The notes below the pieces were generated by a model. That model searched no databases. It was not told where the DNA came from and saw only the letters and a list, made by a program, of their open reading frames with translations. A stretch of 64,000 nucleotides of DNA from Bombiscardovia nodaiensis (GTDB taxonomy: Bacteria > Actinomycetota > Actinomycetes > Actinomycetales > Bifidobacteriaceae), in contig AP026798.1 of NCBI GenBank assembly GCA_033127725.1, forward strand, positions 2,224,292 to 2,288,291. The letters are read 5' to 3'. Positions 28,294 to 39,306 of this stretch are shown one piece after another; position 1 is the stretch's first letter, and the number at the start of each line of letters is the position of its first letter. The position numbers and the translations under genes are program-made.

Positions 28294-29820
28294 TCAGCTA
28301 GCCCAGACTGAGTCGTCCTGGTCGTCGCGGTAGAGGTCGTCCACGTCGTCGGAGTCGGCAGAGTCGTCGCGCCGACTGTCCGCCTCACTCCCCGCGCCCT
28401 GCGTTTCGTCATCTGCAGCGGCCTTGTTCCAGCGCTGGTCGTCATCCACCACAGCCGAATCGGCCTCATCGTTAATCGTTTTCATCTGGTCGGCGTCGAG
28501 CTTGTAGTCCGGCAGCGACTCGTCAATGTAGCTACGCACAGCCTCGCCCATGGGCACGTCGTGGCCAGCTTTCTCCGCCAGCAGCCAGCGCCGGGTCAGG
28601 ACCTCGTGGAAGAACTGGGCGGGCTCAATCTGCGAGCGATATTCGGGCGGAATCATGCGAACTGTGGGTTCAAAAACCTCGCGCATCCAGTCGGTAGCCA
28701 CGATTTCCAGGTCCTCACCCTGCCGCCAGGTGGAGGTGCGATACACGTCCAGATCGTTCAGGAGCCGCCGGGCCTGGTTCTCCTGCACGTCCAGTCCGGT
28801 CAGCCGCAGGAGCTTGCGGGAGGCGTAACCGGCATCGACCACGCGCGGCCTCACCAGCACCCGCTTGCTGTCCTCGTCGGTGTTCATCTCCAGCTCGTCC
28901 ACATCGAAGCCCAAATCGTTGAGCTTGTTGACGCGCTTTTCAATCTTCCACATCTCGTCGGGCGAGAAGGACTCTTCGTCGGTCAGGGCCGACCAGAGCG
29001 AATGATAGCGCTCCACCAGGCGGTTGCCCACGCTCACCTCATCCACGTCCGAAGACAGGAGGTTGCCGGAATTCAAATCCATCAACTCGCCGATGATGTT
29101 GGTCCGGGCCAGGTCAATGTCGTACTCGCGCTGGCCGTCGGTCAGCGTCGGATAGAGGGCACCCGTCTCAGCGTCCACCAGAAAAGCCGCGAAAGAGTCC
29201 GCGTCGCGCAGGAAGAGCACGTTGGACAGGGACACGTCGCCCCAGTAGAAACCGCCCAAGTGCAGGCGCACCAGGAGCACCGCCAGAGCGTCAATCAGGC
29301 GCTCGGCCGTGTCCGGGCGCAGGTTGCGGGCGAAAAGCGCACGGTAGGGCAGGGAAAACTTTAAGTGCTTCGTGACTAACATTGCCTCGAGCGGCTGGCC
29401 CTGGCTGTCGTGGCGGCCTGTGACCACGGCTATGGGCTGCACAGTCGGCAGGTTGAGCTTCTGCAATTTGCGCAAGAGCTCATACTCGTGTTCAGCCACT
29501 TGCTGGGTGATCTCCTTCATGGCGTAGACTTCGCTGCCTACGTGCACGAAACGCACGACGTGCCGGGAAATACCGCGCGGCAGGTTGGCCAGAAGCTCCT
29601 GGGGCCAGGTCGCCAGTGGCTTCTCCCAAGGGAGCGTGAACATTTTCGGGTTTGAGCTGGCCGCCGTGATCTTGAGCGCCTCCGGCTCCCGGTCCGAAGC
29701 CGAATCGCTGGGTGCCTGCACGGAAGTAGCCTTGAGCGCCCTGGGATCCATTTGAGTGGCGTTGATCTGGTCAACCTGCCTGCCCACGGTTCGCAGCGCG
29801 GACGTATTCGCCTTTGTCAT
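28294..29820 (-). CDS. DUF4032 protein with lipopolysaccharide-kinase-like domain
   Basis: A protein of about 508 residues. The first half has a kinase-like fold: VHVGSEVYAMKEITQQVAEHEYELL gives the Lys and Glu of the small lobe, GGFYWGDVSLSNVLF is the catalytic-loop equivalent and FLVDAETGALYP the DxE/DFG equivalent. This is the lipopolysaccharide-kinase-like domain that, in actinobacteria, precedes DUF4032 (residues about 260-430). The substrate is unknown. The C-terminus is acidic and Asp-rich (DDSADSDDVDDLYRDDQDD). The ATG at 29820 is preferred over an upstream GTG at 29841 because AGGAAGT lies directly before it, though closely spaced. It is transcribed alone, toward the rRNA methyltransferase. 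Confidence 0.8.
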   Translation of the reverse strand: MTKANTSALRTVGRQVDQINATQMDPRALKATSVQAPSDSASDREPEALKITAASSNPKMFTLPWEKPLATWPQELLANLPRGISRHVVRFVHVGSEVYAMKEITQQVAEHEYELLRKLQKLNLPTVQPIAVVTGRHDSQGQPLEAMLVTKHLKFSLPYRALFARNLRPDTAERLIDALAVLLVRLHLGGFYWGDVSLSNVLFLRDADSFAAFLVDAETGALYPTLTDGQREYDIDLARTNIIGELMDLNSGNLLSSDVDEVSVGNRLVERYHSLWSALTDEESFSPDEMWKIEKRVNKLNDLGFDVDELEMNTDEDSKRVLVRPRVVDAGYASRKLLRLTGLDVQENQARRLLNDLDVYRTSTWRQGEDLEIVATDWMREVFEPTVRMIPPEYRSQIEPAQFFHEVLTRRWLLAEKAGHDVPMGEAVRSYIDESLPDYKLDADQMKTINDEADSAVVDDDQRWNKAAADDETQGAGSEADSRRDDSADSDDVDDLYRDDQDDSVWAS

Positions 29821-29887
29821 ACTTCCTAATCTAATAGCCACCCACCCCAGAGGCGGTCGCCATGCCCGCAGCCCTGGTTCGGATAAA

Positions 29888-29922
29888 GAATGGTCCCATA
29901 CCGTAAGGGTATGGGACCATTC
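29888..29922. repeat. Perfect 15-bp hairpin
   Basis: GAATGGTCCCATACC (29888-29902) and GGTATGGGACCATTC (29908-29922) pair without mismatch around a five-base loop. There is no T-run on either strand. It lies between the start of the DUF4032 gene and the end of the ABC ATPase gene, thus in the leader or promoter region of the former; an operator or mRNA-processing hairpin is as likely as a terminator. Confidence 0.6.
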
Positions 29923-29968
29923 TCAACATAAAAAATCGAGAAAAAGAATAGAGGAAACTACTGCATTG

Positions 29969-30007
29969 GCCCGGGGCTGGAAGTGGGATCGGCCTCCAAC
30001 CCCGGGC
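29969..30007 (-). terminator. Probable terminator of the ABC ATPase gene
   Basis: On the minus strand GCCCGGGGTTGG and CCAGCCCCGGGC form a 12-bp stem with one G-T pair, eight bases after the stop of the ATPase gene. The stem is very GC-rich; a T-tract after it is weak. Confidence 0.6.
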
Positions 30008-30014
30008 AACAGTA

Positions 30015-31142
30015 CTAGTTGAGACGCAGCTCTGTTGCGGGGGAGAACAGGTGCATCTTAGCTGGGTCGATGTGAATCTTGACCACGTCGCCAACCTTCG
30101 GCAACTGGCGGGGGCTCACACGAATGGTCGTCAGCTTGTTCTGATCGGACATAACCGTGGCCTTCTGAGCCGGGCTGTCATCGGTCAAAATGTTGCCGTA
30201 GATGTAGCCGTCAGAGCCCAAATCCTCGACGTTCGCCACCGACAGGGAGAAGGCATCTGAATCGCCAGCGCCAGCCAGCGAAGCATCCTCAGGGCGGAAG
30301 CCGACCACAATGCGGCCGTTGTCCTCAGGAGTGAGCTTGTCGACAGCCTCACGAGGCAGGCTGACCGTGTCTTCACCAATCTTGGCCTGGCCGTTGACGA
30401 CCGGGTGGATGTTGATGTTCATCGAAGGCGAGCCAATGAAGCCGGCCACAAAGACATTGTCAGGGTGATCGTAGAGCTCAGTAGGAGCGCCGACCTGCTG
30501 GAGAATGCCCAGCTTGATGACGGCGATACGGTCGCCCATGGTCAGAGCCTCAGTCTGATCGTGGGTCACGTACAGGGTGGTGACACCCAGCTGACGCTGG
30601 AGGGCAGCAATCTGCGTACGGGTCTGCACACGCAGCTTGGCGTCCAAGTTCGAAAGCGGCTCATCCATCAGGAAGACCTTAGGCTGACGAACAATGGCGC
30701 GGCCCATAGCGACACGCTGACGCTGACCACCGGAGAGAGCCTTGGGCTTACGGTCCAGGAACTCGGTCAAATCCAAAATCTCAGCGGCCTTCTCGACGCG
30801 CTTACGGATTTCATCCTTAGGAGTACCGGCAATCTTCAGAGCGAAGCCCATGTTGTCGGCCACCGTCATGTGGGGATACAGAGCGTAGTTCTGGAAGACC
30901 ATTGCAATATCGCGGTCCTTGGGCTGCATGGTCGTGACATCCTTGCCACCAATCATGATGCGACCCTTGTTGACCTCTTCCAGGCCTGCCAGCATACGCA
31001 GCGTCGTTGACTTGCCGCAGCCAGAAGGACCAACGAGGACTAGGAATTCACCATCTTTAATATCCAAATCGAGGTTATCTACCGAAGGCTCCGTGTTGCC
31101 TGGGTAGACGCGAGTGACATGCTCGAATACCACTTCTGCCAT
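30015..31142 (-). CDS. msmK: ABC transporter ATPase for sugar import (MsmK/UgpC type)
   Basis: A 375-residue cytoplasmic ATPase energising carbohydrate ABC importers. Motifs are complete: Walker [16 protein letters not shown]-loop [17 protein letters not shown], signature [14 protein letters not shown], Walker [18 protein letters not shown], and the switch His in [10 protein letters not shown]. The C-terminal 130 residues form the regulatory OB-fold domain of the MalK/UgpC group. ATG 31142 is the real start (AAGGA six bases upstream), although the frame stays open to 31199. No permease or binding protein is nearby; in bifidobacteria such an ATPase is often shared by several sugar importers encoded elsewhere. 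Confidence 0.92.
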   Translation of the reverse strand: MAEVVFEHVTRVYPGNTEPSVDNLDLDIKDGEFLVLVGPSGCGKSTTLRMLAGLEEVNKGRIMIGGKDVTTMQPKDRDIAMVFQNYALYPHMTVADNMGFALKIAGTPKDEIRKRVEKAAEILDLTEFLDRKPKALSGGQRQRVAMGRAIVRQPKVFLMDEPLSNLDAKLRVQTRTQIAALQRQLGVTTLYVTHDQTEALTMGDRIAVIKLGILQQVGAPTELYDHPDNVFVAGFIGSPSMNINIHPVVNGQAKIGEDTVSLPREAVDKLTPEDNGRIVVGFRPEDASLAGAGDSDAFSLSVANVEDLGSDGYIYGNILTDDSPAQKATVMSDQNKLTTIRVSPRQLPKVGDVVKIHIDPAKMHLFSPATELRLN

Positions 31143-31412
31143 TTGATTTCCTTTCATCGGCAGGTACGTGCCGAACGATCCGTAGTGAAGGGTTTCCACT
31201 GTGGTACCGCCTCGAAACCTAGCCAGCTATGGAAAGGCCGCGGAACGGTTATTCATTTTTGCGGTTCAGAGATACTCTCCCTTGAGCCAAGCCCCAGTAT
31301 ACACCTCGGGCCCGCTGGCGGCTAGACCGGCGAGCCCAAAGCGTGTCGCCTAAAAGGAGCTCACCCGACTCAAAGCCCCTTGCAGGCCCCTGCCGAAAGC
31401 TCCCAAGCGCTC

Positions 31413-33578
<2,166 letters not shown>

Positions 33579-33621
33579 CTACGGGGTTTGCCATGTTCGC
33601 GCGAGGGGCCACAATAGAGGT

Positions 33622-35955
33622 ATGAGCACTTTAGATGCGCTGAATTTACAAGCTGGCGACGTGGTGGGCGGCTACACCCTGATTGCCCCCCTGGGCGGCG
33701 GCGCCATGGGGTCGGTCTGGCGGGCGCGCGACGACGGCGGGCAAGACTATGCCATGAAAATACTGCGGGACTCGCTCGCCGACGACGGACTCCAGGGCCC
33801 AGGATCCGAGCGCGCACAAGCCGAACGCACGTCAGCCCGCGAGCGCCTACGCCGGGAAGCCATGGCCCTGCGCAAGATCGACCACCCGGGCGTGTGCCAG
33901 ATTGTGGACATGGAGCTCGACGACTCCCTAGCCTTTATTGTGACTGAGCTGATTGAGGGGCTCAACCTGCGCGACGACGTGGCGGCCAACGGGGCCTACC
34001 AGGGCGACGACTTGGAGCGCCTGGCCCGCAAGCTGATGACGGCGGTGCAGGCGGTGCACGAGGCAGGCATTGTCCACCGCGACATTAAGCCTACGAACGT
34101 GATGATTTCCGCCACTGGGCCGGTACTGGTAGATTTCGGCATCGCCATGGGCGCGGGCGAAAGTCATGTGACCCGCACCGGGCTGGTGATGGGCACTCCT
34201 GGCTTCATTGCTCCCGAGATTATCGACGGCGCTGAGTCGGATGAGGGTTCGGACTGGTGGAGCACGGCTGCCGTGCTGGCTTATGCGGCTTGCGGCAGGC
34301 CCGTTTTTGGCAGTAAACCTATGATGACGGTCTTGGAGCGGGCGGCCTCGGGTTCGGCGGATTTGCACGGCTTACCGGCCCGGACTCTGGCAGCTTTCCG
34401 CGCGGCCCTGAGCCCAAAGCGCGAGGACCGGCCCCAGCCCCAGGAGCTGCTGGAAGCGATATCAACAGATGCCCTTCAGCCGCAGTTGTGGGAGCAGGCG
34501 GACCTCTTGGGCACAGATTCAGACGAAGGCTCCAACGATGGGCGAGAGGGGGCAGCAGCTGGCAGTTTCGCCCAAGAGGGCAACATGCCTGGCGGGACTA
34601 GTGGTCAGCCCCAGACAGCTCAAACCTCTAGAGCAACAGACAATGCAGACGGCAGGGATGGCGCACAAACCGCAGACGGCAGGGACGGCGCACAAACCGC
34701 AGACGGCTCAGATGAGAACGGCACCGAGGTGGTGCGCCCTTTTGGCACAAACTCTTCGGATAGGCTGACGGAGCCCTTGAGCCAGGAATTCCGGGAGAAT
34801 CCGCGCCTGGCTTGGCGGCAAAGCCAAACGCAGCTCCTGCCGACGGACAGCGAGGAATCGCAGACAACCGCCATGACGAGCCCGGCAACACAGCCTTTGG
34901 CCGAAACGAGCCCCCTGCGCACTCGCCCCCTGCCAGCTGCCCCAGCAGCCCGAATCCCCCTGGTCGGCAGTGAGCCCGCCACAGCAGCACTCGCGTCCAC
35001 TCCGCCTGCCTTCGCCGCCGAAGAAGCTACCGAAACCTATCCGGCAGCAGCCTATCCCGCGCAATATGAGGCACTCGCCCCAGCAGCCCCGCCGGAAGCC
35101 GCCTACCAGCCTGCTTCCACTTCCGCAGGGTTCATCCGCCGTCAAGCCTACTGGCAGCACGGAAAGTGGGCACTCATGTTCCTGGGTGTGCCCCTGGCCG
35201 CGCTCGCCGCCATCCTACCCGTCATAGCGCTCTTCGCCAGCGGAACCCTGTGGTGGGCCCTGTGCACGGCCGGACTCAGCCTGGGCAGCCAGAGCGCGCG
35301 AGAAATTCGGCGCGGCGGCGAGCGCAAGGCCACCGACACTGCCCTATGCCTGGGAGCCCTCCCCTGGCAGGTCCTCAAAGCCTTGCTCATGACCATGCCG
35401 CGCTTCCTTGCGCTCGCTCTAGTGTGCGCCGCTGGCTGGGCCCTGGGCAGCTGGGCCCTCGACCTGCCGCAGACCAAAGGCTGCCTGCCTATCTCACGGC
35501 CCAATGTGTGCATGCCCTTAGTAGCTGGTTCCACGCTCTCTGCGTCCGCCCTGGCGCTCGCAGCCCTTCTGCTGGTTGGCTGGTGCCTGCTCTCGTTCGT
35601 TGGTGGCCGGGCGAGTCGGACCAATCCAGCGCAGGCACCGGGCCTGGCAGACTGGCTCCTAGCCATACGCCTGGGCGCAGGCGCTTTAGCTGGCAAACCT
35701 CGTCAGGCAATCCTCTCGGTTGGGCAGGCACAGATGGGTCCAGCTGGGCAACCCGAGCTGATGAGCCAGCAGGCCTTGCCTTTACAACCTGCCCTCAATC
35801 AGCCGCCAGTCCAGGCTCCCAGGATTGGACCAGGGCGGCGCAAAAAGCTAGTGCTCGCTGTCTGGGACCTCCTAGTCCTCCTCCTGCTGGCCTATATATG
35901 CAGCGGACGACCGATCGAATGGGTACCTCTAAGCCTTCTGAGGAGTGTAATCTAG
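33622..35955 (+). CDS. Membrane-associated serine/threonine protein kinase
   Basis: About 777 residues starting at ATG 33622. The kinase domain covers residues about 15-280: glycine loop APLGGGAMGSVWRARD, YAMKIL (ATP Lys), VHRDIKPTNVMI (catalytic Asp), LVDFGIAMG, and GTPGFIAPE. A Pro/Ser/Thr/Gln-rich linker of about 230 residues follows, including two 9-residue repeats (DGRDGAQTA). The C-terminal part has at least four hydrophobic segments, including WALMFLGVPLAALAAILPVI and LVLAVWDLLVLLLLAYICS. There are no PASTA repeats, so this is not the PknB type; it may sense membrane or internal state. Substrates unknown. Transcribed divergently from the GH42 gene. Confidence 0.88.
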   Translation: MSTLDALNLQAGDVVGGYTLIAPLGGGAMGSVWRARDDGGQDYAMKILRDSLADDGLQGPGSERAQAERTSARERLRREAMALRKIDHPGVCQIVDMELDDSLAFIVTELIEGLNLRDDVAANGAYQGDDLERLARKLMTAVQAVHEAGIVHRDIKPTNVMISATGPVLVDFGIAMGAGESHVTRTGLVMGTPGFIAPEIIDGAESDEGSDWWSTAAVLAYAACGRPVFGSKPMMTVLERAASGSADLHGLPARTLAAFRAALSPKREDRPQPQELLEAISTDALQPQLWEQADLLGTDSDEGSNDGREGAAAGSFAQEGNMPGGTSGQPQTAQTSRATDNADGRDGAQTADGRDGAQTADGSDENGTEVVRPFGTNSSDRLTEPLSQEFRENPRLAWRQSQTQLLPTDSEESQTTAMTSPATQPLAETSPLRTRPLPAAPAARIPLVGSEPATAALASTPPAFAAEEATETYPAAAYPAQYEALAPAAPPEAAYQPASTSAGFIRRQAYWQHGKWALMFLGVPLAALAAILPVIALFASGTLWWALCTAGLSLGSQSAREIRRGGERKATDTALCLGALPWQVLKALLMTMPRFLALALVCAAGWALGSWALDLPQTKGCLPISRPNVCMPLVAGSTLSASALALAALLLVGWCLLSFVGGRASRTNPAQAPGLADWLLAIRLGAGALAGKPRQAILSVGQAQMGPAGQPELMSQQALPLQPALNQPPVQAPRIGPGRRKKLVLAVWDLLVLLLLAYICSGRPIEWVPLSLLRSVI
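34648..34701 (+). repeat. Two tandem 27-base repeats inside the kinase gene
   Basis: Two copies of a nine-codon unit encoding DGRDGAQTA stand in a row (34648-34674 and 34675-34701) with one base difference, followed by a partial third unit. Located in the disordered linker, the copy number could vary by slippage without shifting the frame. Confidence 0.85.
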
Positions 35956-36098
35956 ACGGTGTCAGTTTGAGCCCTGCCGTCGCCCCCGCCAATCGTGAGG
36001 TCATACTCGCAACGATACGCAAGGTTTATGCGCAGGCAGCGTAAATTTCATCTGCATTAGCTACACTAATGGCACAAGTTCTGCGAAAGGATTCAGCC

Positions 36099-37091
36099 AT
36101 GGCTAAAAGGCACCCTAATCAGCCGCCACAAACGCGAGTCGTCCGTCCTCAGTCCGGTGAGCGCCGGGCACAGCGGGAGGCCGAAGAGCGCGAACGCCAG
36201 GCGCAGCGGGAGCGCGAAGGACGGCAGCAGACCATCATCGGCATTATTGCAGCCGTCGTGATCATCGCCCTGGTAGCTGTGGGCGGATTCTTCTACTGGA
36301 AATCCCACCGCCCTGCGCCCAAAGCTGACTCGCCCAGCGCACTCAAATCGGCCTATCAGACCGTACAGAAGGTGCCAGTAAAACCCACCGGAGTCAACAG
36401 CCAAGGCGGCTTCCTCATCTCGAAAAATGGGCTAGACAAACCAGTAGCCCAGGCGCCAACCGTGGAAATTTATATGGACTTTATGTGCCCAGGCTGCGCC
36501 GCGCTCAACCGCACTATTGACCCCACCCTGAACAAGATGCTGGACGCTGGCCAGGTCAATGTCGAGATTTACCCCATGAGCTTTATGGACCGCCTGACCA
36601 CCGATGAGTACTCAGCCCGCGCAGGTTCCGCCGGCATCTACATTCTTGAGCACGACACGCCTCATTTCATGGCATATATGGCCAACCTCTTCGCTAAGGA
36701 CTTCCAACCTGACGAGTCGAAGTACAAGCCGGTTTCTGACGCACAAATTAAAGGGCAGATGCTCAAAGCCGGTGTCAGCGAGCAGGTGGCAGACCAGGCG
36801 CTCAAGGGGCAGTACAAGGAGTGGCTGACGGCCATGAATAAGTACACGCCACTGCGCTCAGAGCTGTGGAATATTGACGGCCAGAGCAAGGGGTCCATGA
36901 CCACACCAACCGTGCGCATCAACAAGCGTTTCTGGCCGGTCGACACGCCAACTAAGGCCAATCTGGGCGACGTCGAAGCCTTCTTGAAGTCCATAGGTCT
37001 GCCAGCTGACCAAGTGGGCCAGGCCGGCAAGATGCCTTCGATTGGCGCCAAGGGTGCTCCAATTGCGCTCACAGCGAGTTCTGGCAAGTAA
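36099..37091 (+). CDS. DsbA-like thioredoxin-fold membrane-anchored protein
   Basis: A 330-residue protein with a charged N-terminus (EAEERERQAQREREGRQQ), one membrane helix at about residues 44-65 (IIGIIAAVVIIALVAVGGFF) and an outer DsbA-type thioredoxin fold. YMDFMCPGCAALNRTIDP gives the redox pair C-P-G-C. SMTTPTVRINKRFWPV supplies the cis-proline. It likely forms or exchanges disulfides in exported proteins, as similar actinobacterial proteins do. The start ATG 36099 is chosen for GAAAGGA eight bases upstream; an ATG at 36069 lacks this. A gene of its own between the kinase and tRNA-Thr. Confidence 0.88.
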   Translation: MAKRHPNQPPQTRVVRPQSGERRAQREAEERERQAQREREGRQQTIIGIIAAVVIIALVAVGGFFYWKSHRPAPKADSPSALKSAYQTVQKVPVKPTGVNSQGGFLISKNGLDKPVAQAPTVEIYMDFMCPGCAALNRTIDPTLNKMLDAGQVNVEIYPMSFMDRLTTDEYSARAGSAGIYILEHDTPHFMAYMANLFAKDFQPDESKYKPVSDAQIKGQMLKAGVSEQVADQALKGQYKEWLTAMNKYTPLRSELWNIDGQSKGSMTTPTVRINKRFWPVDTPTKANLGDVEAFLKSIGLPADQVGQAGKMPSIGAKGAPIALTASSGK

Positions 37092-37341
37092 CTTGAGCTA
37101 GTAGTGGTACGTATGCTACTGTGGGCGACTTCGCCTGCGAACAGTTTGAGCCATCAAACTTCGTTGGCTGGGTTGCCACAGTGGCATCAGCTTATATAAT
37201 TAAAGAGTGTGATAGTGTCGTTGGGTTGTTGACCAACTGCTGACCGGGGTTCACTATTTTCTCATGTTTGCTGGCACGTCGGCACTAGAAAATAGTATGC
37301 TGTCAGAGGTGTAAGTACCATGTATCTTGCACCCTCGTATC

Positions 37342-37415
37342 GCCTCCTTAGCTCAGTTGGCCAGAGCAGCCGCCTTGTAAGCGGCAGGTCGTCAGTTCGA
37401 ATCTGACAGGAGGCT
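37342..37415 (+). tRNA. tRNA-Thr (anticodon TGT)
   Basis: A 74-base cloverleaf. The acceptor stem GCCTCCT pairs with AGGAGGC, the D-arm is GCTCAGTTGGCCAGAGC, the anticodon stem GCCGC/GCGGC holds loop CTTGTAA, so the anticodon is TGT (reads ACA). The T-arm is GTCAG-TTCGAAT-CTGAC. CCA is not encoded. A small antisense frame over it is an artefact. Confidence 0.96.
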
Positions 37416-37793
37416 CGCACGGAGATTGTTCCATGCCCTGCTTAAGGGGTGCGCAAGAGTCCACTGTTGTGTTGAGGATTCGTCGCGCCGGCACTAAGCA
37501 CACATATATAGACTTATCTCGAGTAAGATTCCGCCGGGCTTCGGCCTGACGGAGGGCGGACGGAGCGCTTTCCCCAACCAGCTTCGTCCGTTGCAGGGGC
37601 GGGAATATCCCCTTCAATCCCGCCCCTGGTATCCTTCTTTCGCCGCTTCCAGCCTCAACGCAGAGCACGGAGCCGGGAAATGTGCATATTTACTGCCTCC
37701 TTCCTCCTTTCCACTACATCTGCGCCAATTCTGGATTACAGTCGTCTATGACTACACAGGCAGGCTTGAAGCGACTTGAGGAGAGGAGCCCCG
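37416..37793. other. Intergenic region between tRNA-Thr and the Rpf-like gene, with hairpin
   Basis: No gene is seen. CAGGGGCGGGA (37594-37604) and TCCCGCCCCTG (37618-37628) form a perfect 11-bp stem with no clear T-run. A GC-rich stretch around 37530-37560 (CCGCCGGGCTTCGGCCTGAC) could also fold and might end the tRNA transcript. The leader of the downstream cell-wall gene lies in the last 150 bases. Confidence 0.5.
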
Positions 37794-39299
37794 ATGAGCA
37801 AGCGGTGGACACCGCAGCAATTTATCGTGCAACGCCGTATCCGCGTTATTCTTTGCGCAACACTCGTGGCGCTCTCCATGGTGCTCGCGTTTGCGCTTAC
37901 AGCCCGCAAGTCGGTAGCGCTCTCGGTGAACGGGCAGACGCGCACGGTCACCACCTACGCTTCGAGCGTGGATGCCCTGCTCAGGCAAGAGGGCATTGAG
38001 CGCAAGACCCACGACCTGGTCGAAACCTCCTCGGGCGGCCGACTCACTAATCACGCCACTGTCACTGTACAATCCGCCTACCAGACCACCATCAATATTG
38101 ACGGCCAGCAGGTTCCTTTCTGGACTACTGCCAGCTCGGTCGACCAACTGCTGGGATTCTTCGAGGCCAACCGCCGGAGCGCGGCCCAGGTGAGAGTAGA
38201 CGTGACCAACATTTATAACCAGCTGACGGGCGGTCTGGCTATCAACCATGACGGACCGGTCACCGTCATAGCCGATGGTAAACGTTCCGTGGCCCCCGAT
38301 GGCAAGCTACCTGCCGCCTCAATCCTAGACTCCAAGGGCATCGTCGTAGGCAAAGAGGACCGTATCTCCGTACAGAGAACTGGGGATGAAACCGTTCTGC
38401 GCGTGCAGCGTGTGACCCACGGGCAAACCACGCAGGAGGTAGAGCTCCCCTTCAGCACCCGGACCGTCGTCGACGGCTCCCTGGCGCCCGGGCAGTCAAT
38501 CATACGCCAGCCAGGACAGGCCGGAATCAAGCAGCAGATATACGAGACTACCTTTGTGGACGGGGTGGCGGAGAGCTCAACGCTCACCAGGGAAGAGACC
38601 ACCCGCCAGCCCATCGACCAGGTAGTGGCAGTGGGACCAGCCCGGCAGGAAAAGCCGACGGATAGCAACGACCAGGCCGAGCAAGAGCGCAAGCAGAAAG
38701 ACGAGGCCGCGCAGAAGAAGGCGCAGGCCGACAAAGCCGAGCAAGAGCGCAAAAATAAGGAGAAGGGAAAGCCCGCACAGCCCAGTAGCCCTGCAAGCCA
38801 GCCCACGCAGACCCCCACTCCTGCGCCGTCATCAAGCCAAACACAAGATCCTGCGCCCACGCAGTCCCCGGCGCCTGCCCCAACCACACCGGCACCTGCG
38901 CCTACACAAACGCCAGCACCCGCTCCCTCCACGCCAGCGCCAGCACCGGCACCTGACCCCGCGCCCACGCCTGCTTCAAAATGGTGGCACGCCAGCCCGG
39001 ACCTAGCACAGGTTTACGCAGGCGGAGCCGCTGCCCAGCGCGGGTGGACCGGTCAGCAATTCGACGACTTGGTACAGCTCTGGAACCGTGAATCCGGTTG
39101 GCGCTGGTGGGCCGGTAACCCAACCTCCAGCGCATACGGCATTCCGCAGGCAAACCCCGGTAGCAAAATGTCCAAGTTCGGTGAAAACTGGCGTGATGAC
39201 GCAGCCGTGCAGGTCGACTGGGGCCTGTGGTACATAGCAAATCGCTACCAGGATCCCAGCGCTGCCTGGAAAATTTGGCAGAAAAATAAATGGTACTAG
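37794..39299 (+). CDS. Rpf-like cell-wall enzyme with DUF348, G5 and lysozyme-like domains
   Basis: A 501-residue secreted or anchored protein. A membrane segment (RVILCATLVALSMVLAFALT) near residues 14-35 is followed by DUF348 repeats (VALSVNGQTRTVTTYASSVD and INIDGQQVPFWTTASSVDQ), a G5 domain (VVAVGP at its end), a Lys/Glu-rich coiled stretch, about 60 residues of Pro/Ala/Thr repeats (spacer in the wall) and a C-terminal transglycosylase-like domain with LVQLWNRESGWRWWAGNPTS, where the Glu is the likely catalytic residue, and AYGIPQANPGSKM. Such proteins remodel peptidoglycan, as RpfB does. It is followed after seven bases by rsmA, the order known for rpfB-ksgA in other actinobacteria. Confidence 0.88.
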   Translation: MSKRWTPQQFIVQRRIRVILCATLVALSMVLAFALTARKSVALSVNGQTRTVTTYASSVDALLRQEGIERKTHDLVETSSGGRLTNHATVTVQSAYQTTINIDGQQVPFWTTASSVDQLLGFFEANRRSAAQVRVDVTNIYNQLTGGLAINHDGPVTVIADGKRSVAPDGKLPAASILDSKGIVVGKEDRISVQRTGDETVLRVQRVTHGQTTQEVELPFSTRTVVDGSLAPGQSIIRQPGQAGIKQQIYETTFVDGVAESSTLTREETTRQPIDQVVAVGPARQEKPTDSNDQAEQERKQKDEAAQKKAQADKAEQERKNKEKGKPAQPSSPASQPTQTPTPAPSSSQTQDPAPTQSPAPAPTTPAPAPTQTPAPAPSTPAPAPAPDPAPTPASKWWHASPDLAQVYAGGAAAQRGWTGQQFDDLVQLWNRESGWRWWAGNPTSSAYGIPQANPGSKMSKFGENWRDDAAVQVDWGLWYIANRYQDPSAAWKIWQKNKWY

Positions 39300-39306
39300 A
39301 ACGAGC

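Noticed and set aside
28561..29364. 267-codon plus-strand frame opposite the DUF4032 gene
   Set aside because: Shadow of the real gene; His/Val-rich composition without domain signs.
37348..37668. Minus-strand frame across tRNA-Thr with an ending like VRFELTTCRLQGG
   Set aside because: This peptide is the well-known false translation of the antisense of a tRNA gene.
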